DNA of 62,270 bases from Bacteroidia bacterium (GTDB lineage: Bacteria > Bacteroidota > Bacteroidia > Bacteroidales > CAJPTX01), in contig PDTX01000010.1 in assembly GCA_002749065.1 (NCBI GenBank), positions 1 to 62,270 of the forward strand, written 5' to 3'. Both the position numbers and the translations under genes were made by a program. The notes beneath the pieces are model-generated. The model was not told the DNA's origin, ran no database searches, and was given only the letters and a program-made list of their open reading frames with translations. The number at the start of each line of letters is the position of its first letter. Within the stretch, counting starts at the first letter, position 1. This document shows, piece by piece, positions 32,988 to 41,847 of the stretch.

Positions 32988-33185
32988 ATGCCGAAGATGA
33001 AGTCGAAGCGTGGTGCTTCGAAGCGATTCCGCCTGACGGGTTCGGGCCGGGTGAAGCGCAAGCATGCGTACAAGAGCCACATCCTGACCAAGAAGGAGAC
33101 CAAGCGCAAGCGTAATCTCACGAAGATGGGGCTGGTGCAGAAGTGCGATGAGAAGCGCGTCAAGGAGCTCATTCTCGCGAGCTAG
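32988..33185 (+). CDS. rpmI: 50S ribosomal protein L35
   Basis: A 65-residue strongly basic protein of normal length. The N-terminus [15 protein letters not shown], then [19 protein letters not shown] and KRKRNL, is the bL35 pattern. GGAGGG lies before ATG 32988. Second gene of infC-rpmI-rplT. Confidence 0.97.
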   Translation: MPKMKSKRGASKRFRLTGSGRVKRKHAYKSHILTKKETKRKRNLTKMGLVQKCDEKRVKELILAS

Positions 33186-33272
33186 AGAGGCGGGAGCGAT
33201 TTATTTTTCCATAGGGTACGTTAGAGTTTTCAAGCGCCGTGGGGCCACTCTAAGCCCGCAAACAAGGTAGAG

Positions 33273-33617
33273 ATGTCACGTTCAGTGAATGCAGTCGCCT
33301 CGCGTAGGAGGCGCAAGAAGATTCTCAAGCAGACGAAGGGCAACTTCCTGGCCCGTCGCAATGTGTATACGGTGGCCAAGAACACCCTGGAGAAGGGCTG
33401 GCTACACGCCTACAAGGGGCGTAAGCGCAAGAAGGGGGAGTTCCGCAAGCTGTGGATACAGCGTATCAACGCGGCGGTGAGGGCCGAGGGCATCACCTAC
33501 TCCGACTTCATGGGGCGCGTCAAGAAGAAGGATATTCAGCTCAGCCGCAAGGTGCTGGCCGACCTGGCGATGAACAACCCGGCGGCCTTCAAGGCGATAG
33601 TAGACTCGGTTCGCTAG
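33273..33617 (+). CDS. rplT: 50S ribosomal protein L20
   Basis: A 114-residue rRNA-binding protein needed early in 50S assembly. It has the basic N-terminal arm ([22 protein letters not shown]), [21 protein letters not shown] and [10 protein letters not shown], all typical of bL20. The 87-nt gap after rpmI carries no gene. A strong terminator follows 30 nt after the stop. In other bacteria L20 represses this operon; no matching operator could be identified by eye. Confidence 0.97.
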   Translation: MSRSVNAVASRRRRKKILKQTKGNFLARRNVYTVAKNTLEKGWLHAYKGRKRKKGEFRKLWIQRINAAVRAEGITYSDFMGRVKKKDIQLSRKVLADLAMNNPAAFKAIVDSVR

Positions 33618-33646
33618 ACCGGCGGTGGTAGCACAAATTTCGCGCA

Positions 33647-33677
33647 GGGGATTGCTTTCGGGCAGTCCCCTTTTTTT
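33647..33677 (+). terminator. Rho-independent terminator of infC-rpmI-rplT
   Basis: A 9-bp stem GGGGATTGC/GCAGTCCCC (33647-33655 with 33662-33670), 6-nt loop, then seven T residues. Confidence 0.88.
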
Positions 33678-33693
33678 GTCCGGAAAGTTTTGC

Positions 33694-33701
33694 TACATTT
33701 G
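33694..33701 (+). promoter_or_regulatory. Putative -7 box of ppdK
   Basis: TACATTTG fits TAnnTTTG. A TTTG at 33675-33678 is 15 nt upstream. This would give a leader of about 160 nt before ATG 33863; nothing recognisable was found in that leader. Confidence 0.45.
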
Positions 33702-33862
33702 TAAGGCGGTAGGATGGCAGGGTTTCATGCCGCGGTGTTGCGGATTTGTATCAGACGAGTGCTTCGTGCCCCTCCGGCGACGCGCCGATTGGAAGGAATT
33801 AATCAGAAGCTGGGCGGCTTGCTGTGGCCCGGTGAGTTTTAAGCTTCTAAACGACTAGAGCA

Positions 33863-36583
33863 ATGGAAAAGAAACGAGTGTACGTTTTCGGGGCGGGGAA
33901 GACAGAGGGGAAGGGGTCGATGCGGAATGAGCTGGGGGGCAAGGGTGCCAACCTGGCCGAGATGAGCCTTTTGGGGATGCCGGTGCCCCCGGGCTTCACC
34001 ATCACGACCGACACCTGCAACGACTACTTCAAGCTTGGCAAGGAGCAGATAGTGGCCGAGCTGAAGTCGTCGGTGCTGTCGGCCGTCGGCCAGATGGAGG
34101 AGGCGATGGGCGCGAAGTTCGGCGATAGGGACAACCCGCTGCTGGTGTCGGTCCGCTCGGGGGCGCGCGCCTCCATGCCGGGGATGATGGACACGATCCT
34201 GAACCTGGGGCTGAACGACGAGGCCGTGGAGGGGCTGGCCAAGCGCACAGACAATCCGCGCTTCGCCTGGGATAGCTACCGCCGCTTCGTGCAGATGTAC
34301 GGCGACGTGGTGCTGGGGATGAAGCCGGAGTCGAAGGAGGATAACGACCCCTTCGAGGAGATTATCGACGCGCTGAAGGCCAAGCGGGGCATCGAGTCAG
34401 ACACGGACTTCACGGTGGACGACCTGAAGCTGCTGGTGGAGCAGTTCAAGGCGGCGGTGCTGAAGGCGACGGGCAAGAGCTTCCCGGTGGCCGCGGAGGA
34501 GCAGCTCTGGGGCGCGGTCATGGCCGTGTTTGATAGCTGGATGAACGACAGGGCGAAGCTCTACCGCCGGCTCAATAAGATTCCGGAGGAGTGGGGCACC
34601 GCGGTGAACGTGCAGTGCATGGTGTTCGGCAACATGGGCGACAACTCGGCCACGGGCGTGGCCTTCACGCGCGATGCGGCCACGGGCGAGCGGCTATTCA
34701 ACGGCGAGTTCCTCATCAACGCGCAGGGTGAGGACGTGGTGGCCGGCATACGGACCCCGCAGCCCATCAACATCGAGGGATCGCGCCGCTGGGCGAAGCT
34801 CAAGGGCATCTCCGAGGAGGAGCGCAAGCGGGTTTCGCCCTCGCTCGAGGAGGTGATGCCGGCGGCCTACAAGGAGCTGGACGCGATACAGCAGAAGCTG
34901 GAGTCGCACTACCGGGATATGCAGGACATCGAGTTCACCATCCAGGACGGCAAGGTGTGGATGCTGCAGACCCGCTCGGGCAAGCGGACCGGCGTGGCGA
35001 TGGTGAAGATGGCGATGGATATGCTCGACGAGGGCATGATCGACGAGAAGACCGCCGTGCTGCGCGTGGAGCCCCAGAAGCTGGACGAGCTGCTGCACCC
35101 CATTTTCGACCGTGAGGCCATCAAGGGCGCGAAGGTCATCGCCTCGGGCCTGCCGGCCTCCCCGGGCGCGGCCACGGGGCGCATCGTGTTCTTCGCCGAT
35201 GAGGCCGAGGAGTGGGCCGGGCGTGGCGAGGAGGTGATACTGGTGCGCGTGGAGACCTCGCCGGAGGACCTCCGCGGGATGAACGTGGCCAACGGTATCC
35301 TCACGGCCCGTGGCGGCATGACCTCCCATGCGGCCGTGGTGGCGCGGGGTATGGGCAAGTGCTGCGTATCCGGGGTTGCCACCATCGAGATTGACAACGG
35401 GAAGCGCCAGATGCGCACCCAGAGCGGCGTGCTGAAGGAGGGCGATTGGATATCGCTCGACGGCAGCACCGGCCGGGTGTTCGAGGGGAAGATCGAAACC
35501 GAGATGCCGGACATGAGCGGTGACTTCGCCCGCCTGATGGACCTCGCGGAGAAGTACAGCACCATGAAGGTGCGCACCAACGCCGACACCCCGCACGATA
35601 GCCAGGTGGCGATAGATTTCGGTGCGAAGGGGATAGGCCTCTGCCGCACGGAGCATATGTTCTTCGAGGGCGAGCGTATCCTGGCGATGCGGGAGATGAT
35701 TTTGGCCGAGAGCAAGGCGGGCCGCGAGGCGGCGCTGGCCAAGCTGCTGCCGATGCAGCGGCAGGACTTCGTGGGCATCTTTGAGGCGATGAAGGGCTTC
35801 CCGGTGAACGTCCGGCTGCTCGACCCGCCGCTGCATGAGTTCCTGCCCAAGACGCCCGCCCAGCAGGAGGAGATGGCCCAGGAGATGGGCGTGAGTGTGG
35901 AGGCGATAGCCCAGCAGGTGGAGGGCATGGGCGAGGTGAACCCGATGCTCGGCTTCCGTGGTTGCCGTCTGGGCGTGTTCTACCCGGAGATAACGCGCAT
36001 GCAGGCCCGCGCCATCATCGAGGCGGCCGTGGAGGTGAGCCGCAAGGGGGTGGAGGTGCATCCCGAGATCATGATACCGCTGGTGGGGCATGTGAACGAG
36101 TTCAAGAACCAGAGGGCCGTGGTGGTCGAGGTGGCGGAGCAGGTGTTCAAGGAGCAGGGGGTACGGGTGGACTACAAGGTGGGGACGATGATTGAGATTC
36201 CCCGCGCCGCCCTCACTGCGCACGAGATTGCCGAGCAGGCCGACTTCTTCAGCTTCGGCACGAACGACCTGACGCAGATGACCTTCGGCTACAGCCGCGA
36301 TGACATAGGCCGCTTCCTGCCCTACTACCTCAACGAGGGCATCCTGAAGTTCGACCCCTTCAAGACCATGGACCGCGAGGGCGTGTACACCCTTGTGGAG
36401 ATGGCGTCGAAGAAGGGTAGGGCGGCCAACAGTAAGCTGCATGTGGGTATCTGCGGTGAGCATGGGGGCGACCCGACCTCGGTGGGCTACTGCCATGGGC
36501 TGGGCTTCGACTACGTGAGCTGCTCGCCCTACCGGGTGCCGATTGCACGCCTGGCGGCCGCCCACGCCGCGCTGAGCGAGTAG
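33863..36583 (+). CDS. ppdK: Pyruvate, phosphate dikinase
   Basis: A 906-residue enzyme interconverting pyruvate, ATP and phosphate with PEP, AMP and PPi. The N-terminal ATP-grasp domain (about 1-340) begins GGKGANLAEMSLLGMPVPPGF and includes SVRSGARASMPGMMDTILN. The swivelling phosphohistidine domain has GGMTSHAAVVARGMGK with His near 489. The C-terminal PEP/pyruvate barrel (about 530-906) contains GIGLCRTEHMFF, GTMIEIPRAAL, FFSFGTNDLTQ and the catalytic-cysteine segment GICGEHGGDP (about 860). Length is as expected. It is a single gene flanked by terminators, central to glycolysis/gluconeogenesis in anaerobic Bacteroidota. Confidence 0.97.
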   Translation: MEKKRVYVFGAGKTEGKGSMRNELGGKGANLAEMSLLGMPVPPGFTITTDTCNDYFKLGKEQIVAELKSSVLSAVGQMEEAMGAKFGDRDNPLLVSVRSGARASMPGMMDTILNLGLNDEAVEGLAKRTDNPRFAWDSYRRFVQMYGDVVLGMKPESKEDNDPFEEIIDALKAKRGIESDTDFTVDDLKLLVEQFKAAVLKATGKSFPVAAEEQLWGAVMAVFDSWMNDRAKLYRRLNKIPEEWGTAVNVQCMVFGNMGDNSATGVAFTRDAATGERLFNGEFLINAQGEDVVAGIRTPQPINIEGSRRWAKLKGISEEERKRVSPSLEEVMPAAYKELDAIQQKLESHYRDMQDIEFTIQDGKVWMLQTRSGKRTGVAMVKMAMDMLDEGMIDEKTAVLRVEPQKLDELLHPIFDREAIKGAKVIASGLPASPGAATGRIVFFADEAEEWAGRGEEVILVRVETSPEDLRGMNVANGILTARGGMTSHAAVVARGMGKCCVSGVATIEIDNGKRQMRTQSGVLKEGDWISLDGSTGRVFEGKIETEMPDMSGDFARLMDLAEKYSTMKVRTNADTPHDSQVAIDFGAKGIGLCRTEHMFFEGERILAMREMILAESKAGREAALAKLLPMQRQDFVGIFEAMKGFPVNVRLLDPPLHEFLPKTPAQQEEMAQEMGVSVEAIAQQVEGMGEVNPMLGFRGCRLGVFYPEITRMQARAIIEAAVEVSRKGVEVHPEIMIPLVGHVNEFKNQRAVVVEVAEQVFKEQGVRVDYKVGTMIEIPRAALTAHEIAEQADFFSFGTNDLTQMTFGYSRDDIGRFLPYYLNEGILKFDPFKTMDREGVYTLVEMASKKGRAANSKLHVGICGEHGGDPTSVGYCHGLGFDYVSCSPYRVPIARLAAAHAALSE

Positions 36584-36604
36584 GGCCCAACAACTGCTGA
36601 ATTC

Positions 36605-36645
36605 GGGGCTTGCCGGGGCTTCAGCCCGCGGCAAGCCCCTTTTTT
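36605..36645 (+). terminator. Rho-independent terminator of ppdK
   Basis: Long stem GGGGCTTGCC/GGCAAGCCCC around a GGGGCTTCAGCCCGC-type top, followed by six T residues; 22 nt after the stop. Confidence 0.88.
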
Positions 36646-36834
36646 CTGCGGGAGTAGGCCGAGTGGCGGGCGGATTCGCGGCGGGCCGTGGTGGCTGGCC
36701 GAGGTGGTGGCTGGGGGGCTCCGGATGGCCCTGTCGGCGTATGCCTACTTTTATTTTACGCGGTGCTGTGGCGGCGCGTGTGGGTACGCGTAGAAAAAAG
36801 CGGATGGGCTTGATGGGAATTCAGAAAAAGATTG

Positions 36835-36842
36835 TACCTTCG
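36835..36842 (+). promoter_or_regulatory. Putative promoter -7 box of the HU gene
   Basis: TACCTTCG; a TTG at 36810-36812 lies 22 nt upstream. The leader would be about 47 nt. The 309-nt gap between ppdK and this gene otherwise holds only the ppdK terminator and unassigned GC-rich sequence. Confidence 0.5.
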
Positions 36843-36892
36843 CGACGATTGATGCACATTAGCTAGCTAGGAATAACCAACGATGTAAGCCT

Positions 36893-37192
36893 ATGACTAA
36901 AGCAGACCTCGTCAACGAGATAGCCAAGAAGACCGGTGTTGAACGGGTGGCGGTGCTGGCTACCGTAGAGGCGATGATGGCCTCGATTTCCGATGCCCTA
37001 CAGCGGGACGAGAGCGTGTACCTGCGGGGCTTTGGCTCGTTCGTCAATCGCACCCGTGCCAAGAAGGTTGCCCGCAACATCTCCAAGGGCCTTGCCATGG
37101 AGATACCGGCTCACCGCGTCCCGACCTTCAAGCCGTCCAAGTCCCTTGTCACCCGGGTCAGGGAGAACTGCCAGCCGGGCGAGGGAGAGTAG
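36893..37192 (+). CDS. HU family DNA-binding protein
   Basis: A 99-residue histone-like protein. The N-terminus MTKADLVNEIAKKTGV, VEAMMASISDALQRDESVYLRGFGSF and the DNA-binding arm region ISKGLAMEIPAHRVPTFKPSK are standard for HU/IHF. The usual NP at the arm tip is replaced by AMEIPAHRVPTF, with Pro retained. A short acidic tail (PGEGE) follows. The arrangement hup, small basic protein, rng is common in Bacteroidota. Confidence 0.95.
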   Translation: MTKADLVNEIAKKTGVERVAVLATVEAMMASISDALQRDESVYLRGFGSFVNRTRAKKVARNISKGLAMEIPAHRVPTFKPSKSLVTRVRENCQPGEGE

Positions 37193-37259
37193 GCCTAGCC
37201 CCCGGCGAGGGGTCTGGGCGTGGTAGTATTTGTTTCACCCATAAATCAGGAGGCCGTAT

Positions 37260-37349
37260 ATGCCAAGTGGTAAGAAGCGCAAGAGGCATAAGATGTCGAC
37301 GCACAAGCGCAAGAAGCGCCTACGGAAGAACAGGCACAAGAAGAAGTAG
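37260..37349 (+). CDS. AURKAIP1/COX24-like 29-residue basic protein
   Basis: A frame of 30 codons. The protein begins MPSGKKRKRHKMSTHKRKK and ends RKNRHKKK, and 17 of 29 residues are Lys or Arg. This is the short Bacteroidota protein annotated as AURKAIP1/COX24-domain, related to the C-terminal part of mitochondrial ribosomal protein mS38. It probably binds the small ribosomal subunit. AGGAGG at 37248-37253, 6 nt before the ATG, strongly supports translation. It lies 67 nt after the HU gene. It is short enough to be missed by most gene finders. Confidence 0.88.
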   Translation: MPSGKKRKRHKMSTHKRKKRLRKNRHKKK

Positions 37350-37362
37350 CAGGTTTCCTCAC

Positions 37363-37402
37363 GGGCTTGCAGGGGCGTGATGGCATGCTGACCTGCAAGC
37401 CC
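37363..37402 (+). terminator. Probable terminator hairpin after the basic protein gene
   Basis: A perfect 11-bp stem GGGCTTGCAGG/CCTGCAAGCCC (37363-37373 with 37392-37402) with an 18-nt loop, 13 nt after the stop. No T tract follows, so termination is inferred. Confidence 0.45.
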
Positions 37403-37858
37403 CGGGGGTCTCTGCATTGTTAGGAGAAGAGCCAGAGGGCCTAGCAAGGGGAAGCCGGAGGGCAACCGTCAGCGCGCGAAAGAAACATATCCGACTCAGC
37501 GCGGCCACACCATCTAATAGAGCGCCGCAACCTCCCACATATACTACAGAAGCATTCACTAGCCACCACCCCAGGGCTAGAAAGCAATCCTCCTGCGCTG
37601 CGCGAGGGCATGTATCTCGCCCATTGCCCCACCCCTGTCCCCACCCCGAACGTAGCTGTCCAGATAGCGTCCGCTGCGGGTCGATATCCTCCTACCTCGG
37701 GGGGGACGCCTGTCCTCTGCCGTTCCCTTTTGGCCAGTAATGTTAGGCCGCGCGCGACGTGGCGACCCAGTGGTGCCCCCCGTGGGGTGCCGGGCGGGGC
37801 GTGCTGCGTGCGTGGTGTCTTGGGTGTCGGCCCAGGGAAATTAAGGGATTAATTCACA
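37403..37858. other. Long intergenic region without an assignable gene
   Basis: About 455 nt between the hairpin after the basic protein gene and rng. Short frames exist on both strands, but none has a Shine-Dalgarno site, conserved-looking composition or a convincing product. No tRNA or known RNA signature was found. The plus strand is C-rich from about 37620 to 37700. A promoter for rng presumably lies in the AT-rich last 40 nt, but no clear box is visible. Confidence 0.4.
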
Positions 37859-39472
37859 GTGAATTCACAGCTTATCATAGATGTGCACCCCAAGACGGAG
37901 GAGACGCGAATCGCCCTTCTTGAGGATGCGCAGCTCATAGAGTACCGCTCGGAGTCGAAGGACGCGAAGTTCTCCGTGGGCGACATATACATCGGTACGG
38001 TTCGCAAGGTCATGCAGAACCACAACGCGGCCTTCGTGGACATAGGCTACCGGCGGGAGGGCTTCCTCCATATCAAGGACCTCGGCCCGCATTTCAGCTT
38101 CATGGTGGAGCAGGTGAAGCTGGCCCGTCGCGATGCCGGCCGGGGGAAGAAGCTCAAGGGTGAGAAGCTCATCCCCCGCTTCACCTTCACCCCCGCGCCC
38201 ACCCTGGCCGGGGAGAAGCCCCAGCCGGTGCCCGACCGGAACGGCAAGATTATGGACTTCATCAAGAGCGGGCAGCTGCTCATGGTGCAGGTGGCCCGCG
38301 AGCCCTACGCCAACAAGGGGCCCTCGCTCACGGCCGACATCTCGATTGCGGGTCGGCATATCGTCCTGCTACCCTTCTCCGAGCGGGTGCATATCTCCTC
38401 GAAGGTGGAGGGGAAGGACGAGGTCATGCGGCTGAAGCTGCTGATGCAGTCCATCCTGCCCAAGGGCCTGGGGGCCATCGTGCGCACGGCGGCCCAGGGC
38501 CTGGGGGTGCGCGTCCTACACCAGGAGCTCTCGGAGCTGCTCGAGCGGTGGGAGCGCTGCCTGGAGAACGTGCAGAACATCGCCAAGTCGCCCGCGCTGC
38601 TGCTGGGCGAGATCAGCTCCTCCTCGGCCCTCATCCGCGACAACCTCAACGCCACCTACTCCTCGATACAGGTCAACAGCAAGCAGCTCTACGAGGAGAT
38701 ACACACCTACCTCCTGGACCATTCGCCCGACTCGGCCGACATCGTCAAGTACTACAACTCGAGCAAGGTGCCCATCTTCGACCACTTCGATGTGACCAAG
38801 CAGCTCAAGCGCCTGCTCGGCACGACGGTCTACTTCCACAAGGGCTCGTATCTGATTATCCAGCACCCTGAGGCCCTGCACGTTATCGATGTCAACAGCG
38901 GCTCGGGGGCGAAGAATGCGGCCACCCCAGAGGCCACGGCCTTTGAGGTCAACCTCGCGGCCTGCGATGAGATTGCCCGCCAGCTCCGCCTGCGCGACCT
39001 CGGGGGGATTATTGTCATCGACTTCATCGACATGAACGACCGCGCCTCCCGCCGGAAAATCTACGAGCGGATGCGCGAGCTCATGGCCAAGGACAAGGTG
39101 ACCCACAAGATTCTGGAAATCACCGACTTCGGCCTCATGCAGATTACCCGCCAGCGCCACCGACCGGAGGAGCGGCTCGACACCACGGAGAAGTGCCCCT
39201 GCTGCCGCGGCACGGGCAAGGTGGAGTCCACCCTGGTGCTGGAGGACGAGATCGAGGCGAAAATCCTCCAGCTGGCCCAGCAGTCCAAGAATCCCTATAT
39301 CGAGATGCGCGCCCATCCCTTCGTGGCGGCCTACTACAATAAGGGTATCTTCTCGCGCACCCGGACGGTGGCCAAGCGCTGCGGCTGCCGCCTCAAGGTG
39401 GTGTCGGACACCTCGGTGAACATGCTGGAGTACGAGTTTTTCGACCGGGAGGGCAACGGGTACGAAATCTAG
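37859..39472 (+). CDS. rng: Ribonuclease E/G family protein
   Basis: A 537-residue endoribonuclease. The S1-like domain near the N-terminus (VGDIYIGTVRKVMQNHNAAFVDIGYRREGFLH) is split by a lysine-rich insertion (about 80-120) typical of Bacteroidota homologues. The catalytic DNase I-like subdomain has IDVNSGSG (Asp) and GGIIVIDFIDM (second Asp), and the Zn-link is CPCCRGTG (about 455). The start is GTG 37859, matching the family N-terminus (xNSxLxIDVxPK). It lacks the long C-terminal degradosome scaffold of E. coli RNase E, so it is closest to RNase G. It would process rRNA and tRNA and decay mRNA. Confidence 0.95.
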   Translation: MNSQLIIDVHPKTEETRIALLEDAQLIEYRSESKDAKFSVGDIYIGTVRKVMQNHNAAFVDIGYRREGFLHIKDLGPHFSFMVEQVKLARRDAGRGKKLKGEKLIPRFTFTPAPTLAGEKPQPVPDRNGKIMDFIKSGQLLMVQVAREPYANKGPSLTADISIAGRHIVLLPFSERVHISSKVEGKDEVMRLKLLMQSILPKGLGAIVRTAAQGLGVRVLHQELSELLERWERCLENVQNIAKSPALLLGEISSSSALIRDNLNATYSSIQVNSKQLYEEIHTYLLDHSPDSADIVKYYNSSKVPIFDHFDVTKQLKRLLGTTVYFHKGSYLIIQHPEALHVIDVNSGSGAKNAATPEATAFEVNLAACDEIARQLRLRDLGGIIVIDFIDMNDRASRRKIYERMRELMAKDKVTHKILEITDFGLMQITRQRHRPEERLDTTEKCPCCRGTGKVESTLVLEDEIEAKILQLAQQSKNPYIEMRAHPFVAAYYNKGIFSRTRTVAKRCGCRLKVVSDTSVNMLEYEFFDREGNGYEI

Positions 39473-39510
39473 CCATGACCCGCGGGCCATGCCCGTAGCC
39501 CCAAAATGTG

Positions 39511-39539
39511 GTGCCCGCAGGAATGCGGGCACTTTTTTT
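39511..39539 (+). terminator. Rho-independent terminator of rng
   Basis: GTGCCCGCA/TGCGGGCAC stem with a GGAA-type loop (39511-39532) followed by seven T residues. Confidence 0.9.
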
Positions 39540-39650
39540 GTGTCCAGACCGTGGCCTATCGCACGGAGAGGCAATGCTTTCTGCATCCACAACAAAGCCG
39601 CGGCCCAGTGCGTTATATGCGCGGTGATTCTAAATAACAGCATTACACAT

Positions 39651-41741
39651 ATGAGTACCATCCGGCAAGCCCTCTCCACCCTTACCCTCCTTTTCATCCT
39701 GCTCACGGCGCATGCGCAGCCCGTGGAGTGGGAGGCGAGCTACGAGGCGAAGGGCGATTCGCGCGTAGACCTCGTCATCAAGGCCAAGCTCGCCCCCGAC
39801 TGGCATCTCTACTCCATCGACCTGCCCCCGAACGGGCCGAATCCCACCTCCATCCAGTTCCATAAGCCCTTGGGGTACAAGCCGCTGGGGGAGCTCACGG
39901 AGATGGGTTCCTCGGTGGTGGAGCACGACCCCATCTTTGACCTCGACCTACGCCACTTCGCCGATAGCGCAACCTTCCGGCACGCCATTCAGCCGACGGC
40001 AGATGGACCATTCGAAATCGTGGCCACGGTGAGCTACCAGACCTGCTACGAGGGGACCTGCAATATCGGCGACTTCAGCTTCACCCTGCCCGTAGACCCA
40101 GCCAGCAGCGAGCCGAAGGTGGTGCGTTCGGAGGCTCCGTCTACACCGGCCGCGGGTTCTTCCGTCGCCGGTCCGGGCGGGGGAGGCCTATCCCTCGCCC
40201 CGTCCATAAGCCTCTCGGGTCCGGCCGACCCTGCGGCCAGCGATGCGCCCGGGACTTCGCTCCAGGGTGTGGAGCCGGGTGCGGAGGCTGCGCCCCCCGC
40301 CGAGGAGGGGCAAGCGGGTGGCCTGTTCTTCCTGCTGGCCTTCCTGACCGGGCTGGCCGCGCTGCTGACCCCGTGCGTCTTCCCGATGATACCCATGACG
40401 GTGTCCTTCTTCCTCGAGCAGCAGGATAGGGCCAAGGCCCTGGCCAGCGCGCTCACCTTCGGGCTGGGCATCGTCGGCATATACACCCTGCTGGGCTTGC
40501 TGGTGTCGCTCACCTCGCTCGGGGCGGACTTCATCACCAGCCTCACGAGCCACTGGTTCACCAACCTCCTCTTCTTCGCGCTGTTCGTGGTCTTCGCGGC
40601 GGCCTTCTTCGGCATGTTCGAGATACGCCTCCCCTCCTCGCTGGCCACCAAGGCCGACTCGGGCGTTGCCCGGGGGGGCCTGCTGGGGGCCTTCTTCCTG
40701 TCGCTGACCACCGTGATTGTCTCCCTCTCGTGCGTGGGCCCCATCGTGGGTGCCCTGCTGGTGGAGTCGGCCACGGGCTCGTCGGTGCGCCCCGTCGTGG
40801 GGATGTTCAGCTTCGCCCTGGGCTTCTCCCTGCCCTTCACCCTGCTGGCGGTGTTCCCCTCGTGGCTCAAGCGGCTACCGAAGTCCGGCGGCTGGATGAA
40901 CTCCGTCAAGGTCGTGCTCGGCTTCGTGGTGCTGGCCCTCTCGCTCAAGTTCCTGCTGGGCTTCGACATCGCCCTGGGCCTGCACCTCCTCTCCCGGCCG
41001 GTGTTCATATCCCTCTGGATAGCCATATCCCTCCTGCTGGGCCTCTACCTCCTGGGCCACATCCGCTTCAAAATGGATAGCCCGCTGGGCCACGTCCCCT
41101 TCCCCCGCCTGCTGCTCGCCCTGCTGGCCTTCACCTTCTCCGTCTACCTCCTCCCGGGCCTCTTCGGCGCGCCCCTCTACGGCCTCTCGGGCCTGCTGCC
41201 CGCCGAGTCGCCCGACGACTTCTCGCTGACGGCGACCGCCCCGGCCGGCCGGACGGATGCCCTCCCCGTCGGCCTATGCGAGCCGCCCAAGTACGCGGCG
41301 GAGATAGCCCTGCCGCGGGGCATACAGGGCTACCGCGACTATGAGCAGGCCCTCGCGTGCGCCCGCGAGCTCAAGCGCCCCGTGCTGGTGGAGTTCACCG
41401 GGCACGGTTGCGCCAACTGCAAGGAGATGGCCGCCAAGGTCCTTTCGCGGCCCGAGGTGTCGAGCCTGATTGGCAGCCGCTTCGTCTACACCGCCCTCTA
41501 CGTGGACGACAGGACGGCCCTCGCGGAGGCAGACCGCTACACCTCGCCGCACGACGGGCGCGAGAAGAGCACCGTGGGGCAGCAGAATCTGGACATCGAG
41601 CTGCACCGCTTCGGGGCGTCGGGCCAGCCCCTCTTCTTCGTGGTCTCGCCCGATGGGGCCATCGTCGCGGGCCCGAAGGGGCGGGATACCGACGTGGACT
41701 CCTTCCTCGGCTTCCTGGAGGGGGCGCTGGCCAAGCGCTAG
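39651..41741 (+). CDS. dsbD: Thiol:disulfide interchange protein DsbD
   Basis: A 696-residue inner-membrane protein moving reducing power from cytosolic thioredoxin to the periplasm. Signal peptide is residues 1-22 (ends AHA-QP). The N-terminal periplasmic domain (about 23-165) has the SYQTCYEGTCNIG cysteines. After a Pro/Ala/Gly-rich linker, eight TM helices (about 225-505) contain the redox cysteines in LTPCVFPMIPM and SLSCVGPIVGA. The C-terminal thioredoxin domain (about 545-696) has FTGHGCANCKEM. The frame opens at 39489, but ATG 39651 is chosen because it begins the signal peptide. It stands alone between terminator and parC. Confidence 0.95.
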   Translation: MSTIRQALSTLTLLFILLTAHAQPVEWEASYEAKGDSRVDLVIKAKLAPDWHLYSIDLPPNGPNPTSIQFHKPLGYKPLGELTEMGSSVVEHDPIFDLDLRHFADSATFRHAIQPTADGPFEIVATVSYQTCYEGTCNIGDFSFTLPVDPASSEPKVVRSEAPSTPAAGSSVAGPGGGGLSLAPSISLSGPADPAASDAPGTSLQGVEPGAEAAPPAEEGQAGGLFFLLAFLTGLAALLTPCVFPMIPMTVSFFLEQQDRAKALASALTFGLGIVGIYTLLGLLVSLTSLGADFITSLTSHWFTNLLFFALFVVFAAAFFGMFEIRLPSSLATKADSGVARGGLLGAFFLSLTTVIVSLSCVGPIVGALLVESATGSSVRPVVGMFSFALGFSLPFTLLAVFPSWLKRLPKSGGWMNSVKVVLGFVVLALSLKFLLGFDIALGLHLLSRPVFISLWIAISLLLGLYLLGHIRFKMDSPLGHVPFPRLLLALLAFTFSVYLLPGLFGAPLYGLSGLLPAESPDDFSLTATAPAGRTDALPVGLCEPPKYAAEIALPRGIQGYRDYEQALACARELKRPVLVEFTGHGCANCKEMAAKVLSRPEVSSLIGSRFVYTALYVDDRTALAEADRYTSPHDGREKSTVGQQNLDIELHRFGASGQPLFFVVSPDGAIVAGPKGRDTDVDSFLGFLEGALAKR

Positions 41742-41804
41742 CGCGCGCCGGCCGGTAGCCCCGCCACGGCCGGGGTAGGGCGGGGCGGGTAGGCCAAGTC
41801 GGCG

Positions 41805-41820
41805 TATATTTGTAGCTTTG
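41805..41820 (+). promoter_or_regulatory. Two adjacent -7 boxes of parC
   Basis: TATATTTG (41805-41812) is followed directly by TAGCTTTG (41813-41820). Both fit TAnnTTTG, so two start sites 8 nt apart are possible, at about 28 and 20 nt before the parC ATG. Confidence 0.6.
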
Positions 41821-41847
41821 CGGGCTGTAAAGATAGAACGCAAGCGC

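Noticed and set aside
37417..37740. 107-codon frame in the gap before rng
   Set aside because: Composition is random (Pro/Arg/Ser/His), there is no ribosome binding site, and a competing frame exists on the other strand.
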